64,000 bases of DNA from Pseudomonadales bacterium. Its GTDB lineage: Bacteria > Pseudomonadota > Gammaproteobacteria > Pseudomonadales > Pseudohongiellaceae. The notes below the pieces were generated by a model that saw nothing but the letters and a program-made list of their open reading frames with translations, was not told where the DNA came from and did no database searches. Both the position numbers and the translations under genes were made by a program. Location of the stretch: contig JALRBQ010000013.1 of assembly GCA_023257655.1 (NCBI GenBank), positions 1-64,000 of the forward strand, in the 5' to 3' direction. This document shows, one piece after another, positions 26,970 through 36,965 of this stretch (positions are counted from its first letter, which is position 1; the number at the start of each line of letters is the position of its first letter).

Positions 26970-27893
26970 CTAACGATCTATCCAGGCCATGAAGGCGGTA
27001 GAAGCATCAATCAACTGTTGCCGAGGAGTCTCCAGCAACGCGGCATGATCGCCACCGGCCAGCACCACCCACTGCTTGGAGGGATTCGCGATCGCAGTGA
27101 ATACTCTGGCGTGAGCTTCTGTATCGGCGAGCGGATCGAACTCGGCCTGCAGCAACAGGGTGGGTACTGTCACCGCGCTCGCCTGCAGTGCATTCCACTG
27201 CTGTAACTGATTCCAGTCGGTGCGAACCGGGTCTGCCTTGAGCGCTTCCCGCACATAAACGGCGATGGCGGCATCGCTAATCGCACCGTCGACGATGAAA
27301 TCTGACGCCGCCGCCTCGGCCGTGTTGCGCGCGCGAGCCGGTTGTTGCTGACCTGCAGGGTCGGCATAGTTCGTATCGGGATTGACCGGATAACCATAGA
27401 GGGTCAGGGATTTGATGTGCTGCGGAGCGATCTGCGCTGTGAGCTGCGACACCATCGAACCGTAAGACCAGCCCCAGACATGAATGCTGTTGCCGGTTCG
27501 CTCAAACAACCAGTCTATGGTGTTGGCGAGATCACGCGCGGCCTTATCCGGGGTGTTCCAGCCAGAACCATCGCGCGGCGTCGCGCCGTAGCCACGTGCA
27601 TCCAACGCCCAGACTGAATATCCCTGTTCGTTAAAACCGTCCATCAGCGATTTCGACTCGCCTGGCACCTGCAGGTCGAAGTCCGGCAGTGCACTCCAGG
27701 TGCGACCATGGTGAAGAAGGATCTGGCCCTTGGGATTGGCTACCGATTTTTCCCAAAGCGCCAGCGGATGCCCTTCTGACATCACCGTATGCCTGATAAG
27801 TTCAGCTGCTCGAGCCGGCGCGGCAGCGATGAGCAACAACGCCAGTACGACTGCAATTCGGTTCAGGCAGGTCACCACTTTCACTGGTTTCAC
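26970..27893 (-). CDS. Exported alpha/beta hydrolase
   Basis: The 307-residue protein starts at GTG with AAGGAG 6 nt upstream. This start leads straight into a signal peptide (IAVVLALLLIAAAPARA) and avoids overlap with the DUF2200 gene. The hydrolase core shows ILLHHGRTW, the nucleophile elbow VWGWSYGSMVSQL (Ser near residue 143), LLQAEFDPLAD and GGDHAALL, giving a full Ser-Asp-His triad. The substrate is unknown; the fold is like lipases and haloperoxidases. Confidence 0.83.
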   Translation of the reverse strand: MKPVKVVTCLNRIAVVLALLLIAAAPARAAELIRHTVMSEGHPLALWEKSVANPKGQILLHHGRTWSALPDFDLQVPGESKSLMDGFNEQGYSVWALDARGYGATPRDGSGWNTPDKAARDLANTIDWLFERTGNSIHVWGWSYGSMVSQLTAQIAPQHIKSLTLYGYPVNPDTNYADPAGQQQPARARNTAEAAASDFIVDGAISDAAIAVYVREALKADPVRTDWNQLQQWNALQASAVTVPTLLLQAEFDPLADTEAHARVFTAIANPSKQWVVLAGGDHAALLETPRQQLIDASTAFMAWIDR

Positions 27894-27909
27894 GTTCGCT
27901 CCTTTCGCT

Positions 27910-28266
27910 TCAGGACGGCTCGCGCAGGATCTTCTCCATAGCCTTGCCCTTGGCGAGTTCATCGATCAATTTGTCGAGGAAACGAATCTTCTGCATGAGT
28001 GGATCCTTCACTTCCTCGACGCGGATACCGCATACGACGCCCTTGATCAGAGCTACATTCGGGTTCAGTTTTGGCGCCTGCGCAAAGAACGTTTCGATGT
28101 CATTGCGCTTCTTGAGTTGTTGCTCCAGCTTGGCCTGGGTATAGCCGGTCAGCCAGCGGATAATCTGGTCGACTTCTTCCTTTGTGCGGTTTTTGCGCTC
28201 GGCCTTGTTCACATACGCCGGATAGACACTGGCAAATGCCATCTTGAAGAGTCGCTGGTTATCCAT
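27910..28266 (-). CDS. DUF2200 family protein
   Basis: The 118-residue protein matches the DUF2200 family over its whole length: [40 protein letters not shown], then [15 protein letters not shown] and [30 protein letters not shown]. It is cytoplasmic with no known activity. It lies head-to-tail between the SGNH hydrolase gene (14 nt upstream) and the alpha/beta hydrolase gene, possibly in one transcript. Confidence 0.88.
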   Translation of the reverse strand: MDNQRLFKMAFASVYPAYVNKAERKNRTKEEVDQIIRWLTGYTQAKLEQQLKKRNDIETFFAQAPKLNPNVALIKGVVCGIRVEEVKDPLMQKIRFLDKLIDELAKGKAMEKILREPS

Positions 28267-28279
28267 CGCCCGCCCTCCG

Positions 28280-29101
28280 CTACTTGCCCAGCGCAGCCAG
28301 AATCAGCCGCGCCATCTCGCTGTGGCCCTGGGCCGTTGGATGGTAACGAATGCCGCTGTCCGCCACGAGGTTGCCATTGACCCAGCGTTGAGGCACTGCG
28401 TCACAGGGGCCGTGTCCGGCTGCTCCGACGTAAGCGTCTGCAATGAGTGCGTGCTTGGCCGCGGCGACATCAACGAAGGCCTGCTCCAGTTTCGCACCAA
28501 GCGCCGCCAGATAGTTGGTGTCGTCGGCGCTCAGTTGCAGTTCGTCGCAACTTGTTGCATCAACCGGGAACACCCGTGGATAGGTCACGACCACGATCGT
28601 CGCCTCAGGAGCCTTCGCCTTGATGGCATCGAGCGTCGCACCGAGCTTGGCCGGCAACTGCGCGACGAGGCTATCGATCGCCGCCTGATCGAGATTGGCC
28701 GTGCAGCGATCAGCGGCAGGCTTGCCCGCGCAACCAAACGTCGACGAGGTATAGGTGATGTCATTGCCGCCAATCGTGACCGTGACAAGCGCCGTGTCGG
28801 CACTGACGGCATCGATCTGCAACGGTTCCCCATTCTGTGAGGTATGCAGAATATGATCAGTCGTCGCGCCGCTACAGCTCGCATCGGTAAGCACCAGCCC
28901 CAGTGTGCTCGCAACGAGGTGGGAATAGTTGCGGTCCGAGCGTCCACAGGAACCTAGCTGTTCGGCTACGCCAGGGCCTGCGGCGAACGAGCTGCCGAGT
29001 GCCGTGTATTTAGCGCCCGTTGCTATTTGCGTCTGGGCGGAAGCCGCCGTGGCGACGACGAGTGCACCACACAAACCGATGAAACGGATGGTTTTTCCCA
29101 T
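28280..29101 (-). CDS. Secreted SGNH/GDSL-type hydrolase
   Basis: The 273-residue protein has a signal peptide (residues 1-22, ending ASAQ) and the blocks of the SGNH esterase fold: [13 protein letters not shown] with the nucleophilic Ser, [10 protein letters not shown] with the Asn, and [16 protein letters not shown] with the catalytic His. It looks like the Streptomyces-type esterase/lipase branch with several cysteines. It is divergent from another SGNH gene at 29328. Confidence 0.87.
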   Translation of the reverse strand: MGKTIRFIGLCGALVVATAASAQTQIATGAKYTALGSSFAAGPGVAEQLGSCGRSDRNYSHLVASTLGLVLTDASCSGATTDHILHTSQNGEPLQIDAVSADTALVTVTIGGNDITYTSSTFGCAGKPAADRCTANLDQAAIDSLVAQLPAKLGATLDAIKAKAPEATIVVVTYPRVFPVDATSCDELQLSADDTNYLAALGAKLEQAFVDVAAAKHALIADAYVGAAGHGPCDAVPQRWVNGNLVADSGIRYHPTAQGHSEMARLILAALGK

Positions 29102-29327
29102 GTCAATCTCCTGAATTATTGTAAGGGCCCTGTTCCCCCTGTTGTTTGCAGGTGACCCCCCGGCGGTCCTGTGCCGGGGTGAGTACGGGAGAATAAAAGC
29201 TATCTTGAGCCAAGTCCATGCGTTCTTGGGCGGAGAACAGAGTCCAACTTCTCAAGGCCCGGATAGTATGATTTACTCACTTGCATCCATCGCCACCACC
29301 CACCAATAACAAGAAAGGGTTCTTCAC

Positions 29328-30581
29328 ATGGCCATTCAACTGCTTCGCCCGCTTCTCCTGCTTGCCAATGTCCGGATGGCACTCGCGACTTTGCTGCTCA
29401 CCGGCCTCGTGCTGGGGCAGACAAGCTTCGCGCAGTCCCAGTCTGATCCCCGCTGGGTCACGACCTGGGCAGCGAGTCCCAGCACGCTTGTCGATCCCCG
29501 CGAGGATGCACCAGACATCAACAATCAGACGCTACGGCTGATCGTCCACACCTCGGCAGGCGGTAGCGCGCTGCGATTGCGCTTGGCGAATTACCATGGC
29601 GACATGCCGATGCATCTGGGCGCCGTCACTGTCGCGCTACAGAGCGAAGGCAGCGGCATCCAAGCGGGGACTAGCAAGGCCGTTACTTTCGGTGGCGAAA
29701 GCAGCATCACCATTACCCGAGGCGGTGTTGTCATGAGCGATCCGATCGCCTTCGCGGTACCAGCCCTGACCAATCTGAGCATCAGCCTCTATCTGCCCGA
29801 TGATGCCGGCTTCATCACCTCGCACAATCTCGGCATGCAGACAAACTACATCTCCACTGCCGGCAACCACACGACGTCGGCAAGCCTGGCTGGTGCCACC
29901 GAGGTCACCGTCTTTAATTTGCTGACGGCCATCGATGTGATTGCTGCCGAAGGGATCAGCACCATCGCCACAGTGGGCGATTCCATCACCGATGGCTATG
30001 GCTCCACCGTGAGCGCGAACCAGCGCTGGCCGAATCATTTTGCACGCCGCCTCTACAGCGACAGTTCCATCAAGAATTTTGCGATTGCCAGCGGCGCCAT
30101 CAGCGGCAACCGCGTGACTACTGAAGGCAGCGCCCGGTTTGGAGAGAACCTGCAGGCGCGTTTCGAGCGCGATGTGCTGGCACTCAGCAATGTCACTCAC
30201 ATGGTTCTGTTGGAAGGTATCAACGACATTGGTATGTCGTCTCGCAGCGGCGAACTGATCTCGGCTGACGCTATCATCAGTGGCTACAAACAGATTATCG
30301 CCCGTGCCCATGCCCGGGGCATCAAGGTAATCGGTGCCACATTGACTCCCTACGAAGGCGCGGCTTACTACAGTCCCGAGGGTGAAGTCGTGCGACAAAC
30401 TGTCAATAACTTCATTCGCACCGGCGGTGCGTTTGACGGCGTCATCGATTTCGAGAAGGCGGTGCAGGATCCGGCCAACCCGACCCGTCTTCGAGCCGAC
30501 TTCACCACCGACAATCTGCATCCCAATGATGCCGGCTACAAATCGATGGCCGACATGATCGACCTGAATCTGTTTCGTTAA
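29328..30581 (+). CDS. Secreted SGNH/GDSL hydrolase, two-domain
   Basis: The 417-residue protein has a signal peptide ending near residue 36 (ATLLLTGLVLGQTSFAQ). A beta-rich N-terminal domain (about residues 40-190) starts RWVTTWAASPSTL. The SGNH catalytic domain then shows ATVGDSITDGYGSTVSANQRWPNHFARRL, LLEGINDIGMSS and TTDNLHPNDAGYKSMAD (Asp-His pair). This architecture is known in carbohydrate and acetyl-ester hydrolases. It is divergent from the smaller SGNH gene. RBS AGAAAGGG precedes the ATG. Confidence 0.9.
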   Translation: MAIQLLRPLLLLANVRMALATLLLTGLVLGQTSFAQSQSDPRWVTTWAASPSTLVDPREDAPDINNQTLRLIVHTSAGGSALRLRLANYHGDMPMHLGAVTVALQSEGSGIQAGTSKAVTFGGESSITITRGGVVMSDPIAFAVPALTNLSISLYLPDDAGFITSHNLGMQTNYISTAGNHTTSASLAGATEVTVFNLLTAIDVIAAEGISTIATVGDSITDGYGSTVSANQRWPNHFARRLYSDSSIKNFAIASGAISGNRVTTEGSARFGENLQARFERDVLALSNVTHMVLLEGINDIGMSSRSGELISADAIISGYKQIIARAHARGIKVIGATLTPYEGAAYYSPEGEVVRQTVNNFIRTGGAFDGVIDFEKAVQDPANPTRLRADFTTDNLHPNDAGYKSMADMIDLNLFR

Positions 30582-30593
30582 GCCTATCCGCAG

Positions 30594-30615
30594 GTGACGC
30601 CATCAGGCGTCACCG
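30594..30615. terminator. Convergent hairpin between opposing genes
   Basis: GGTGACGCC-atca-GGCGTCACC is a perfect 9-bp stem with a 4-nt loop. It sits between the end of the SGNH gene and the overlapping stop of the opposite gene. No T-run follows on either strand, so it may act as a weak or rho-assisted bidirectional terminator. Confidence 0.55.
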
Positions 30616-31199
30616 TCCTGCGGCCGCAAGGCCTCGCGAAACTCCAGCACCCGCGCCTGGTGGTTCTCACCATCGCCGAAACCCATGAATTTCTGATAAC
30701 GCCGGTGCGTGCCAACCACTTTGCGCGCATGCTTGATAGGACACCAGTACTGTTCGGTACGCGCGAGCACCTCGCGGGAGTAGCCGATCACGCCGTTGCC
30801 ATATCCGCAGTAAAAGCAATTGAATTTCTCGATGCCATTCAGGTAGGAGAGTTGGTGGCGATCCATCACGATATAGTCGCCGCGGCGGACCCGTGCGACG
30901 TTGTAGAGGCGAAAGCAGATGTGCTGGTACAGCGTGATCGTGAGATCCATGAACGCGAGCGGGATGATCATGGCATAGATGAAGGGCACAGACAGGATAT
31001 TGCGCAATAGCGACGACCGCAGCCACGGGATAATCGCCACCTTCAGCCGGCGATGCGCCTCCAGGACAGAATCTTCAAATTTGACACGGGTTCCTTCCAG
31101 CTTGTAATGAAACTCTGCCTCCTGCTCCCTGATTTCCTCCACTAACTGGTTTTCCAGTTTCGCAATCTTGTCGATCAGCTCATTGATCTTGCTGGACAT
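30603..31199 (-). CDS. Membrane protein with coiled coil and Cys motifs, unknown function
   Basis: The 198-residue protein has an N-terminal charged coiled coil (KINELIDKIAKLENQLVEEIREQEAEFHYKL, about residues 3-34). Two hydrophobic segments follow around residues 63-90 (LRNILSVPFIYAMIIPLAFMDLTITLY). A soluble part has CFYCGYGNG-x14-YWCPIKHARK, resembling a metal site. I recognise it only as a conserved proteobacterial hypothetical. Promoter elements are not clear; an 18-bp palindrome lies 28 nt upstream. Confidence 0.7.
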   Translation of the reverse strand: MSSKINELIDKIAKLENQLVEEIREQEAEFHYKLEGTRVKFEDSVLEAHRRLKVAIIPWLRSSLLRNILSVPFIYAMIIPLAFMDLTITLYQHICFRLYNVARVRRGDYIVMDRHQLSYLNGIEKFNCFYCGYGNGVIGYSREVLARTEQYWCPIKHARKVVGTHRRYQKFMGFGDGENHQARVLEFREALRPQDGDA

Positions 31200-31226
31200 G
31201 CCTCGGACTCCTGTAAATATCGCGTC

Positions 31227-31244
31227 CGGAGTCGCGCGACTCCG
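31227..31244. promoter_or_regulatory. Perfect 18-bp palindrome in intergenic region
   Basis: CGGAGTCGCGCGACTCCG is perfectly self-complementary. It lies between the start of the minus-strand membrane-protein gene (31199) and the plus-strand lipoprotein gene (31404). This suits an operator for a divergent promoter pair, although a chance GC-rich palindrome cannot be excluded. Confidence 0.4.
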
Positions 31245-31403
31245 CCACCCTGAGGTTCACTGTCTCAAATTCCGGGCGCCCTCACAACCTGAGGCTTGCA
31301 GGCCGGCAGGGGCTCTGGGAAACTGGCGTCTCACAGTCCTGTTCGCCTGCCGTCTGACGCCTCGCCCACTGCGACCGCATCCAGGAACAGTGCCGGATAC
31401 CCC

Positions 31404-31682
31404 ATGAATCGATTCCTGCTTGTGCTTGCCCTCCTCATCGCCGCCTGTACTCCGGAGCCGGCAGCCACGCCCGCACCCGCGGCGGAACCGGCAGCCGATG
31501 CCATTTCCAGTTTCCGCCTGCGCAACGGCGAGATACGGGACGAGATTCAGGCGACGATGACGGCGCGCGGCATTGAGTTCTGGGTCAATGAAGATGGCTC
31601 CATTAGCTTCTACGCCCGTGACAACAAGGCTGTGGACGCCATCTATTACGATGCGATCGGTCGCTACGCCGCGCGAAACTAG
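31404..31682 (+). CDS. Small lipoprotein, hypothetical
   Basis: The 92-residue protein starts MNRFLLVLALLIAAC: a lipoprotein signal with lipobox LIAAC (Cys near residue 15), followed by an alanine/proline-rich linker. A C-terminal domain of about 55 residues (RNGEIRDEIQATMTARGIEFWVNEDGSISFYARD) resembles a small periplasmic alpha/beta unit. The ATG at 31404 was chosen over an earlier in-frame start because it begins directly at the signal peptide. Function unknown. The ABC exporter gene follows 56 nt downstream. Confidence 0.68.
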   Translation: MNRFLLVLALLIAACTPEPAATPAPAAEPAADAISSFRLRNGEIRDEIQATMTARGIEFWVNEDGSISFYARDNKAVDAIYYDAIGRYAARN

Positions 31683-31738
31683 CACACCAGTTGGAAAAAC
31701 GTTTTTGACTCTGCGCAGGATGCTGCTACATTGCACGC

Positions 31739-33517
31739 ATGCAGCAGTCGTCTTCCACTATCCTTCGCAAATCGCTCGCCTTCCTCACTCCGTACACCAA
31801 GCAGATCGTCATCGCTTCGATCGCACTCGTGTTCACGGCGGGGCTGACACTGGGATTGGTGCAGTATGTGCGGGTGATTGTCGACAAGGGCTTTGTCGCT
31901 GGCTCAACGGAATCACTCAACGGGGCCATCCTCGGTTTCGTTATCGTGGCCCTGCTGCAGGCGGCAGGTACATTCGCCCGTTTCTACTGGGTGTCCTGGC
32001 TCGGCGAGCGCGTCACCGCCGATATCCGCAAGGCCGTTTACTCCCACATCATCGACTTGCACCCGGGTTACTTCGAAGACAATCTGAGCGGCGAGATTCA
32101 GTCGCGCATCACCACCGACACCACACTAATTCAGTCCGTAGTGGGCTCCTCTGCCTCAATCGCGCTGCGCAATCTGCTCATGATGGTGGGCGGCACCATT
32201 TTCCTGTTCATCACCAATCCGAAATTGACCAGCGTCGTGCTCATTTGCATCCCGCTCGTCATCGGACCGATCCTGTACTTCGGCCGCAAGGTGAGAAAGC
32301 TGTCGCGCAGCAGTCAGGATGAAATCGCCAACGTCGGCGCCTATGTCGGCGAAAGCATTCAGCAGATAAAGACCGTACAGGCCTACAACCACCAGGGCCA
32401 CGACGACGCCCAGTTCTCCCGACATGTGGAGACTGCCTTCAAGGTTGCGCTCAATCGCATCCTGATGCGTTCGTTTCTGATCACGGTCGTGATGACTTTG
32501 GTATTCGGTGCGCTCGCGGTGATGATCTGGGTCGGTGGACAGGATGTGATTAACGGCGTCATGTCAGCCGGCGAGCTGACCGCGTTTGTCGCCTATGCCG
32601 TGCTCGTCGCCTCGGCGGTAGGCGCCATCAGCCAGGTGATCAGCGAATTGCAACGAGCCGCTGGCGCCATGGAACGCCTGATGGAATTGTTGGAGGCAGA
32701 GAACGAGATTGTCGCCCCCGCCAATCCCCGCCATTTCGAAGCCGAATTCAAGGGCACACTGGAGCTGAAGGATCTCACTTTCAGCTATCCGAGCCGTCCC
32801 GACACACCGGCGCTGAATAGTATCTCTCTGCTGGTCAAACCCGGTGAGAGTGTCGCGCTCGTAGGCCCCTCGGGTGCCGGCAAATCGACGCTATTCGATC
32901 TGGTGCTGCGCTTCTACGATCCGCAGTCCGGCAGTCTCAGTCTCGACGGCATCAATATCCGCGAGCTTGATCCGAAAGAATTGCGCCGCCACATTGCGAT
33001 CGTGTCCCAGCAACCGACAATGTTCACCGGCAATGTGTGGGAGAACATCCGTTATGGCCGCCCTGACGCGAGCGATGCGGAAGTAAGAGCCGCTGCGGAG
33101 TCGGCCTTCGCGAACGAGTTTATCGAGAAGTTACCGCAAGGCTACGACAGTTATCTGGGTGAGTCTGGTATCCGCGTGTCTGGTGGCCAGAAGCAGCGCA
33201 TAGCCATCGCCCGCGCGATTCTGAAAGATCCTGAGATTCTGTTGCTGGACGAGGCGACCAGTGCTCTGGATGCCGAGAGCGAACGCAAGGTGCAGCTCGC
33301 TCTCGAGAAGCTCATGAAGAACCGCACGTCGCTCGTCATCGCCCATCGACTTGGGACGGTAAAGAACGTCGACCGCATCGCCGTGCTGGAGCTCGGCCAC
33401 CTCATCGCTCAGGGCTCACATGCCGAGCTGATGAAAACCTGCGAGCTCTACGCCAATCTGGCGAACCTGCAGTTCAATGACTCTGCCGTGTCCGACATCA
33501 AGCAGGCTCTGCCCTGA
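31739..33517 (+). CDS. ABC exporter, MsbA-like (permease-ATPase fusion)
   Basis: The 592-residue half-transporter has six membrane segments (about residues 1-310), then an ABC ATPase domain with Walker A LVGPSGAGKSTLFDLVL, Q-loop VSQQPTMF, signature RVSGGQKQRIAIARAI, Walker B LLLDEATSALD and H-loop VIAHRLGTV. It most resembles lipid-flippase/multidrug exporters of the MsbA type. As a homodimer it would export a hydrophobic compound. Substrate unknown. The lipoprotein gene upstream is possibly linked. Confidence 0.88.
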   Translation: MQQSSSTILRKSLAFLTPYTKQIVIASIALVFTAGLTLGLVQYVRVIVDKGFVAGSTESLNGAILGFVIVALLQAAGTFARFYWVSWLGERVTADIRKAVYSHIIDLHPGYFEDNLSGEIQSRITTDTTLIQSVVGSSASIALRNLLMMVGGTIFLFITNPKLTSVVLICIPLVIGPILYFGRKVRKLSRSSQDEIANVGAYVGESIQQIKTVQAYNHQGHDDAQFSRHVETAFKVALNRILMRSFLITVVMTLVFGALAVMIWVGGQDVINGVMSAGELTAFVAYAVLVASAVGAISQVISELQRAAGAMERLMELLEAENEIVAPANPRHFEAEFKGTLELKDLTFSYPSRPDTPALNSISLLVKPGESVALVGPSGAGKSTLFDLVLRFYDPQSGSLSLDGINIRELDPKELRRHIAIVSQQPTMFTGNVWENIRYGRPDASDAEVRAAAESAFANEFIEKLPQGYDSYLGESGIRVSGGQKQRIAIARAILKDPEILLLDEATSALDAESERKVQLALEKLMKNRTSLVIAHRLGTVKNVDRIAVLELGHLIAQGSHAELMKTCELYANLANLQFNDSAVSDIKQALP

Positions 33518-33670
33518 CGACGAGGCTTCCCGCCTCGGAAAATCAATTCGCACTGATTACAGTTGCCGCGTTAACGCGCGGCGGGTGCAGTGCTAATTTC
33601 TTAATGTCGTCGGTGACGGCTGTGGGGTGCGGGTGCTCGACTCCCCAGAGGTTTTTGTCTCGCGTCGCTC

Positions 33671-35986
33671 TCAGGCCGCCGATTTCGCCTGCAACACTGA
33701 CCACAGCTTCGCTGGGGTCACCGGCATGTCGATGTGGCGCACGCCATAATCACGCAAAGCATCCACGACCGCATTGATGATGGCTGGTGGTGCGCCGATG
33801 GCACCGGCCTCGCCAGCACCCTTGATGCCCAGCGGGTTTGTCGTACAGGGCACTTCGTTGCGCTGGAAGCGGATCGGTGGGAAGTCCGCCGCGCGCGGCA
33901 GCGTGTAGTCCATGAAGGTGGCCGACAGCAGCTGACCGGTATCGGAATCGTAGGCGCAGTGCTCCAGCAGCGCCTGCCCCAACCCCTGCCCGATACCGCC
34001 GTGCACCTGCCCTTCCAGAAGCAGAGGATTGATCACCTTGCCGAAGTCATCCACGACGGTGTAGTCCACGACCGCAATCGTCGCCTCGTCAACATCGATC
34101 TCGAGTTCGCAGATGTGGGTGCCGTTGGGATAGGTGGCGGCAGCGGGAGCGAACGAGTCGCTCTCGTCGAAACTCGCGCCGCCGTCGGCGGGCGCCGCCG
34201 CCATGGCCACGCTCTTGAAGCTCTGCACGCGGTCGGTACCAACGATACGGAATTCACCGTTGGTGAATTCGATATCGGCGACGGCAGTCTCTAGCAGCTC
34301 GGCAGCCTTCTGCTTTGCTGTCTCGATCAGTTTGATGGCGGCGAGATCGATCGCCGCACCGCCTACCGGGACGGAACGGGAACCCATCGTGCCGCCGCCG
34401 GTCGCGATGCGATCGGAGTCCCCTTGCACGATGGTGATGTCGGCGAAGTCGACGCCGAGTCGCTCGGCAAGAATCTGGCGAAACGCCGTCTCGTGACCCT
34501 GGCCATTGGACTGCGTGCCAATATACAGGGTGATATGACCATCACTCGCCACTTCCAGTCGCGCCTCTTCCGGCGCACCCCCGGAGCAGCGCTCAATGTA
34601 AGTTGCCACACCGATGCCCCGCAACTTGCCTTGCGCCCTGGCAGCGGCGCGGCGAGATTCGAAATCATTCCAAAGGGCGAGCTCGAGAGCGTCATCGAGG
34701 TTCTTAGCGAAGTCGCCGGAGTCGTACACGGAATCGAGCGCGGTCGCATAGGGCATTGCCTCGGGAGGAATAAAGTTGCGCTTGCGAATTTCCACTGGCG
34801 AGATGCCCAGATCAAGTGCTGCCGCATCCAACAATCTTTCTATGGCGTAGATGGCTTCAGGTCGCCCCGCACCGCGGTAGGCATCCACGGGCGTCGTGTT
34901 CGTGAACACTCCCTGCACTGTCACATGAGCGGCCGGCACCGCATAGCAGCCGACGAGCATTGGCGTGCCGGCAGCGGTCGCGACGAACGGTGAGAAATTG
35001 GAGAGATAGGCGCCGAGATTGGCGATAGTATTCACGCGCAGGCCGAGTATCTTCGCGTCCTTGTCCAGTGCCAGACGCATGTGAGTGACGTGATCACGGC
35101 CGTGGCTGTCGCTGACAAACGCCTCGTTGCGTTCGGAGATCCATTTCACCGGACGGCCCAGGGTACGCGCAGCGAACAACAGGGAGACGTATTCGGGAAA
35201 CAGGAATATCTTCATGCCGAAGCCCCCACCCACGTCATCGCACACGACGTGAATCTGATCTTCGGGAATCTTGAAGATCGCATTGGCGAGCAGTCGCCGC
35301 ATGATGTGCACACCCTGACAGGACACGCGCAGGGCCAGTCGCCCGGTACCTTCCTCGATAGACGCGATCGCACCGCGAGTCTCCATCGAGGTCGGGATGA
35401 CGCGATTGTTGACGAGTTCGAGTTCCACCACATGGGCGGCAGCATCAAGCGCTTTTGCCACACCCTCGACGTCGCCCGTGGCCCAGTCAAAGCAGCGATT
35501 TTGTGCTACCTCATCCCAGACCTGAGGTGCGTCCGCGGCCATGGCCGCGCCAGTGCCGACTACCGCAGGCAGAATCTCGTAGTCTACCCACACCTGTTCC
35601 GCGGCATCCCGCGCTTGCTCCGGTGTCTCGGCGACAACCACCGCCACCGGGTCTCCGACGTGGCGAACCCGGCCATTGGCAAGTGCCGGCCGCGGGGGAG
35701 CGACGAACGGCGAGCCGTCGGCGTTCTCGACCGGTGCCAGACAGGGTACGTGGCCGATATCCGCGGCGTCCAGATCAGCCACCGTATACACGCCCAGTAC
35801 TCCCGGCAGCTCCCGTGCGGCTTCGGTGTCAATCGTATTAATCGTGGCATGGGCATGGGGTGAACGCACGAAGACGGCCCAAGTCTGGTTTTCAAGATTG
35901 ATATCATCAACATAACGTCCATGACCCGTAGTGAGACGCGTATCCTCTACGCGGACAACTGCCTGACCGACGCCGAATTTCTGCAT
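33671..35986 (-). CDS. Molybdenum hydroxylase large subunit (CoxL-like, form II) paralogue
   Basis: The 771-residue protein belongs to the xanthine dehydrogenase/CO dehydrogenase large-subunit family. Evidence: [48 protein letters not shown], the active-site loop [33 protein letters not shown] and [21 protein letters not shown] at the C-terminus. The AYRGAGR loop is the form-II type and lacks the AYxCSFR loop of true CO dehydrogenase. It is divergent from the coxG-S-L-M-D-E cluster and has no small or FAD subunit of its own. Confidence 0.88.
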   Translation of the reverse strand: MQKFGVGQAVVRVEDTRLTTGHGRYVDDINLENQTWAVFVRSPHAHATINTIDTEAARELPGVLGVYTVADLDAADIGHVPCLAPVENADGSPFVAPPRPALANGRVRHVGDPVAVVVAETPEQARDAAEQVWVDYEILPAVVGTGAAMAADAPQVWDEVAQNRCFDWATGDVEGVAKALDAAAHVVELELVNNRVIPTSMETRGAIASIEEGTGRLALRVSCQGVHIMRRLLANAIFKIPEDQIHVVCDDVGGGFGMKIFLFPEYVSLLFAARTLGRPVKWISERNEAFVSDSHGRDHVTHMRLALDKDAKILGLRVNTIANLGAYLSNFSPFVATAAGTPMLVGCYAVPAAHVTVQGVFTNTTPVDAYRGAGRPEAIYAIERLLDAAALDLGISPVEIRKRNFIPPEAMPYATALDSVYDSGDFAKNLDDALELALWNDFESRRAAARAQGKLRGIGVATYIERCSGGAPEEARLEVASDGHITLYIGTQSNGQGHETAFRQILAERLGVDFADITIVQGDSDRIATGGGTMGSRSVPVGGAAIDLAAIKLIETAKQKAAELLETAVADIEFTNGEFRIVGTDRVQSFKSVAMAAAPADGGASFDESDSFAPAAATYPNGTHICELEIDVDEATIAVVDYTVVDDFGKVINPLLLEGQVHGGIGQGLGQALLEHCAYDSDTGQLLSATFMDYTLPRAADFPPIRFQRNEVPCTTNPLGIKGAGEAGAIGAPPAIINAVVDALRDYGVRHIDMPVTPAKLWSVLQAKSAA

Positions 35987-36058
35987 GGGGAGTACTCTTC
36001 TGTGCTGTGAAAAGAGTGCACACGGTAAAATAAAATCCGGTCGGAGTAAAACCCCGAT

Positions 36059-36073
36059 TGACAGAATCTGTCA
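36059..36073. promoter_or_regulatory. Inverted repeat in divergent cox promoter region
   Basis: TGACAG-AAT-CTGTCA is a perfect 6-bp inverted repeat between the divergent coxL paralogue (start 35986) and coxG (start 36212). The position is suitable for an operator serving both promoters. The half-site TGACA recurs in a second repeat upstream of coxS. Confidence 0.45.
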
Positions 36074-36211
36074 GTCCCCAAAGGATCCAGTTTACGTACT
36101 TCAGTCACCTGCGCGGCGGGTACTGGATGTGGTACCATGACTTCCCCGCGCGCACCACAACTCGTGCGCTTGCGCCGTCAGTCCCCAAATTCAGATCACA
36201 GGTCGCTTGTT

Positions 36212-36784
36212 ATGGAAATGAAATTTGAACATCGCATCCCCGCGAGTCGCGAGCAGGTGTGGGCCGCCCTCAATAACGTGGAAATCCTGAAAGCTTCCAT
36301 CGCCGGTTGCGAGGTTCTGGAAGCGACGAGCCCGACCAGCTTCAACGCGAAGATCACCGCCAAGGTCGGTCCGGTGAAAGCGAAATTTCAGTTCGACGTG
36401 ACCCTGACTGACCTGAACCCTCCCAATAGTTACACGATCAACGCCAAGGGTCAGGGTGGCGCTGCCGGATTTGCCAATGGCAGCGCGGCGGTGAATCTCA
36501 CGAGCGACGGCGCCGACACGATTCTCGCCTACCACGCCCAGGCCAACGTCGGCGGCAAGCTGGCGCAGCTCGGCGCGCGACTGATCGACGGGACCGCGAA
36601 GAAGATGGCGGATGATTTCTTCGGCAAGTTCAGCGAACTCGCGGCGAATCCCGAGGCCGCGGACGGTGATACCACTGCCACGGAACAACCGGCTGCAACA
36701 CCAGTGTCACAGGGGGTGCCTGCCTGGATCTGGCTTGTCGGTGGCGTCATCGTGGCTGGCATTGCCTGGGCCATGCTGTTCTGA
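36212..36784 (+). CDS. coxG: CoxG-like SRPBCC protein with C-terminal membrane anchor
   Basis: The 190-residue protein starts at ATG 36212 (MEMKFEHRIPASREQVWAALNNVEILKASIAGCE), the normal CoxG start. The SRPBCC domain (about residues 1-145) includes GVGPVKAKF-like segments (KVGPVKAKFQFDVTL) and QANVGGKLAQLGARLIDGTAKKMADDFF. A threonine/alanine linker leads to a C-terminal membrane helix VPAWIWLVGGVIVAGIAWAMLF, fitting the role of CoxG in anchoring the enzyme to the inner membrane. First gene of the plus-strand cox run. Confidence 0.87.
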   Translation: MEMKFEHRIPASREQVWAALNNVEILKASIAGCEVLEATSPTSFNAKITAKVGPVKAKFQFDVTLTDLNPPNSYTINAKGQGGAAGFANGSAAVNLTSDGADTILAYHAQANVGGKLAQLGARLIDGTAKKMADDFFGKFSELAANPEAADGDTTATEQPAATPVSQGVPAWIWLVGGVIVAGIAWAMLF

Positions 36785-36860
36785 GCACGCCCTGATTTCA
36801 CGCTGAATTCGCTCTAACCCGTCCCGTTCGGCGCGGCGCTTGACGTGCGCCATGCAATCT

Positions 36861-36873
36861 CTGACACTGTCAG
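36861..36873. promoter_or_regulatory. Inverted repeat upstream of coxS
   Basis: CTGACA-C-TGTCAG is a perfect inverted repeat 93 nt before the coxS start. It shares TGACA/TGTCA half-sites with the repeat at 36059 but with a shorter spacer, so whether one regulator reads both is uncertain. Confidence 0.38.
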
Positions 36874-36965
36874 GCCATCATCCAATTCGCCACACACAAC
36901 AACAAGGCGCCACCGCGCCTGTCGCTTAGAGGCACTCGCGGTTCAGTCGTCTGAGAGAGGACCCG

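Noticed and set aside
29158-29179. Hairpin CCCCGGC-N8-GCCGGGG between divergent SGNH genes as a terminator
   Set aside because: No T-run on either side and its position upstream of both genes does not suit termination; probably leader structure or chance.
35081-35863. 260-residue plus-strand frame opposite the coxL paralogue
   Set aside because: Shadow frame; the minus-strand protein keeps every family motif.
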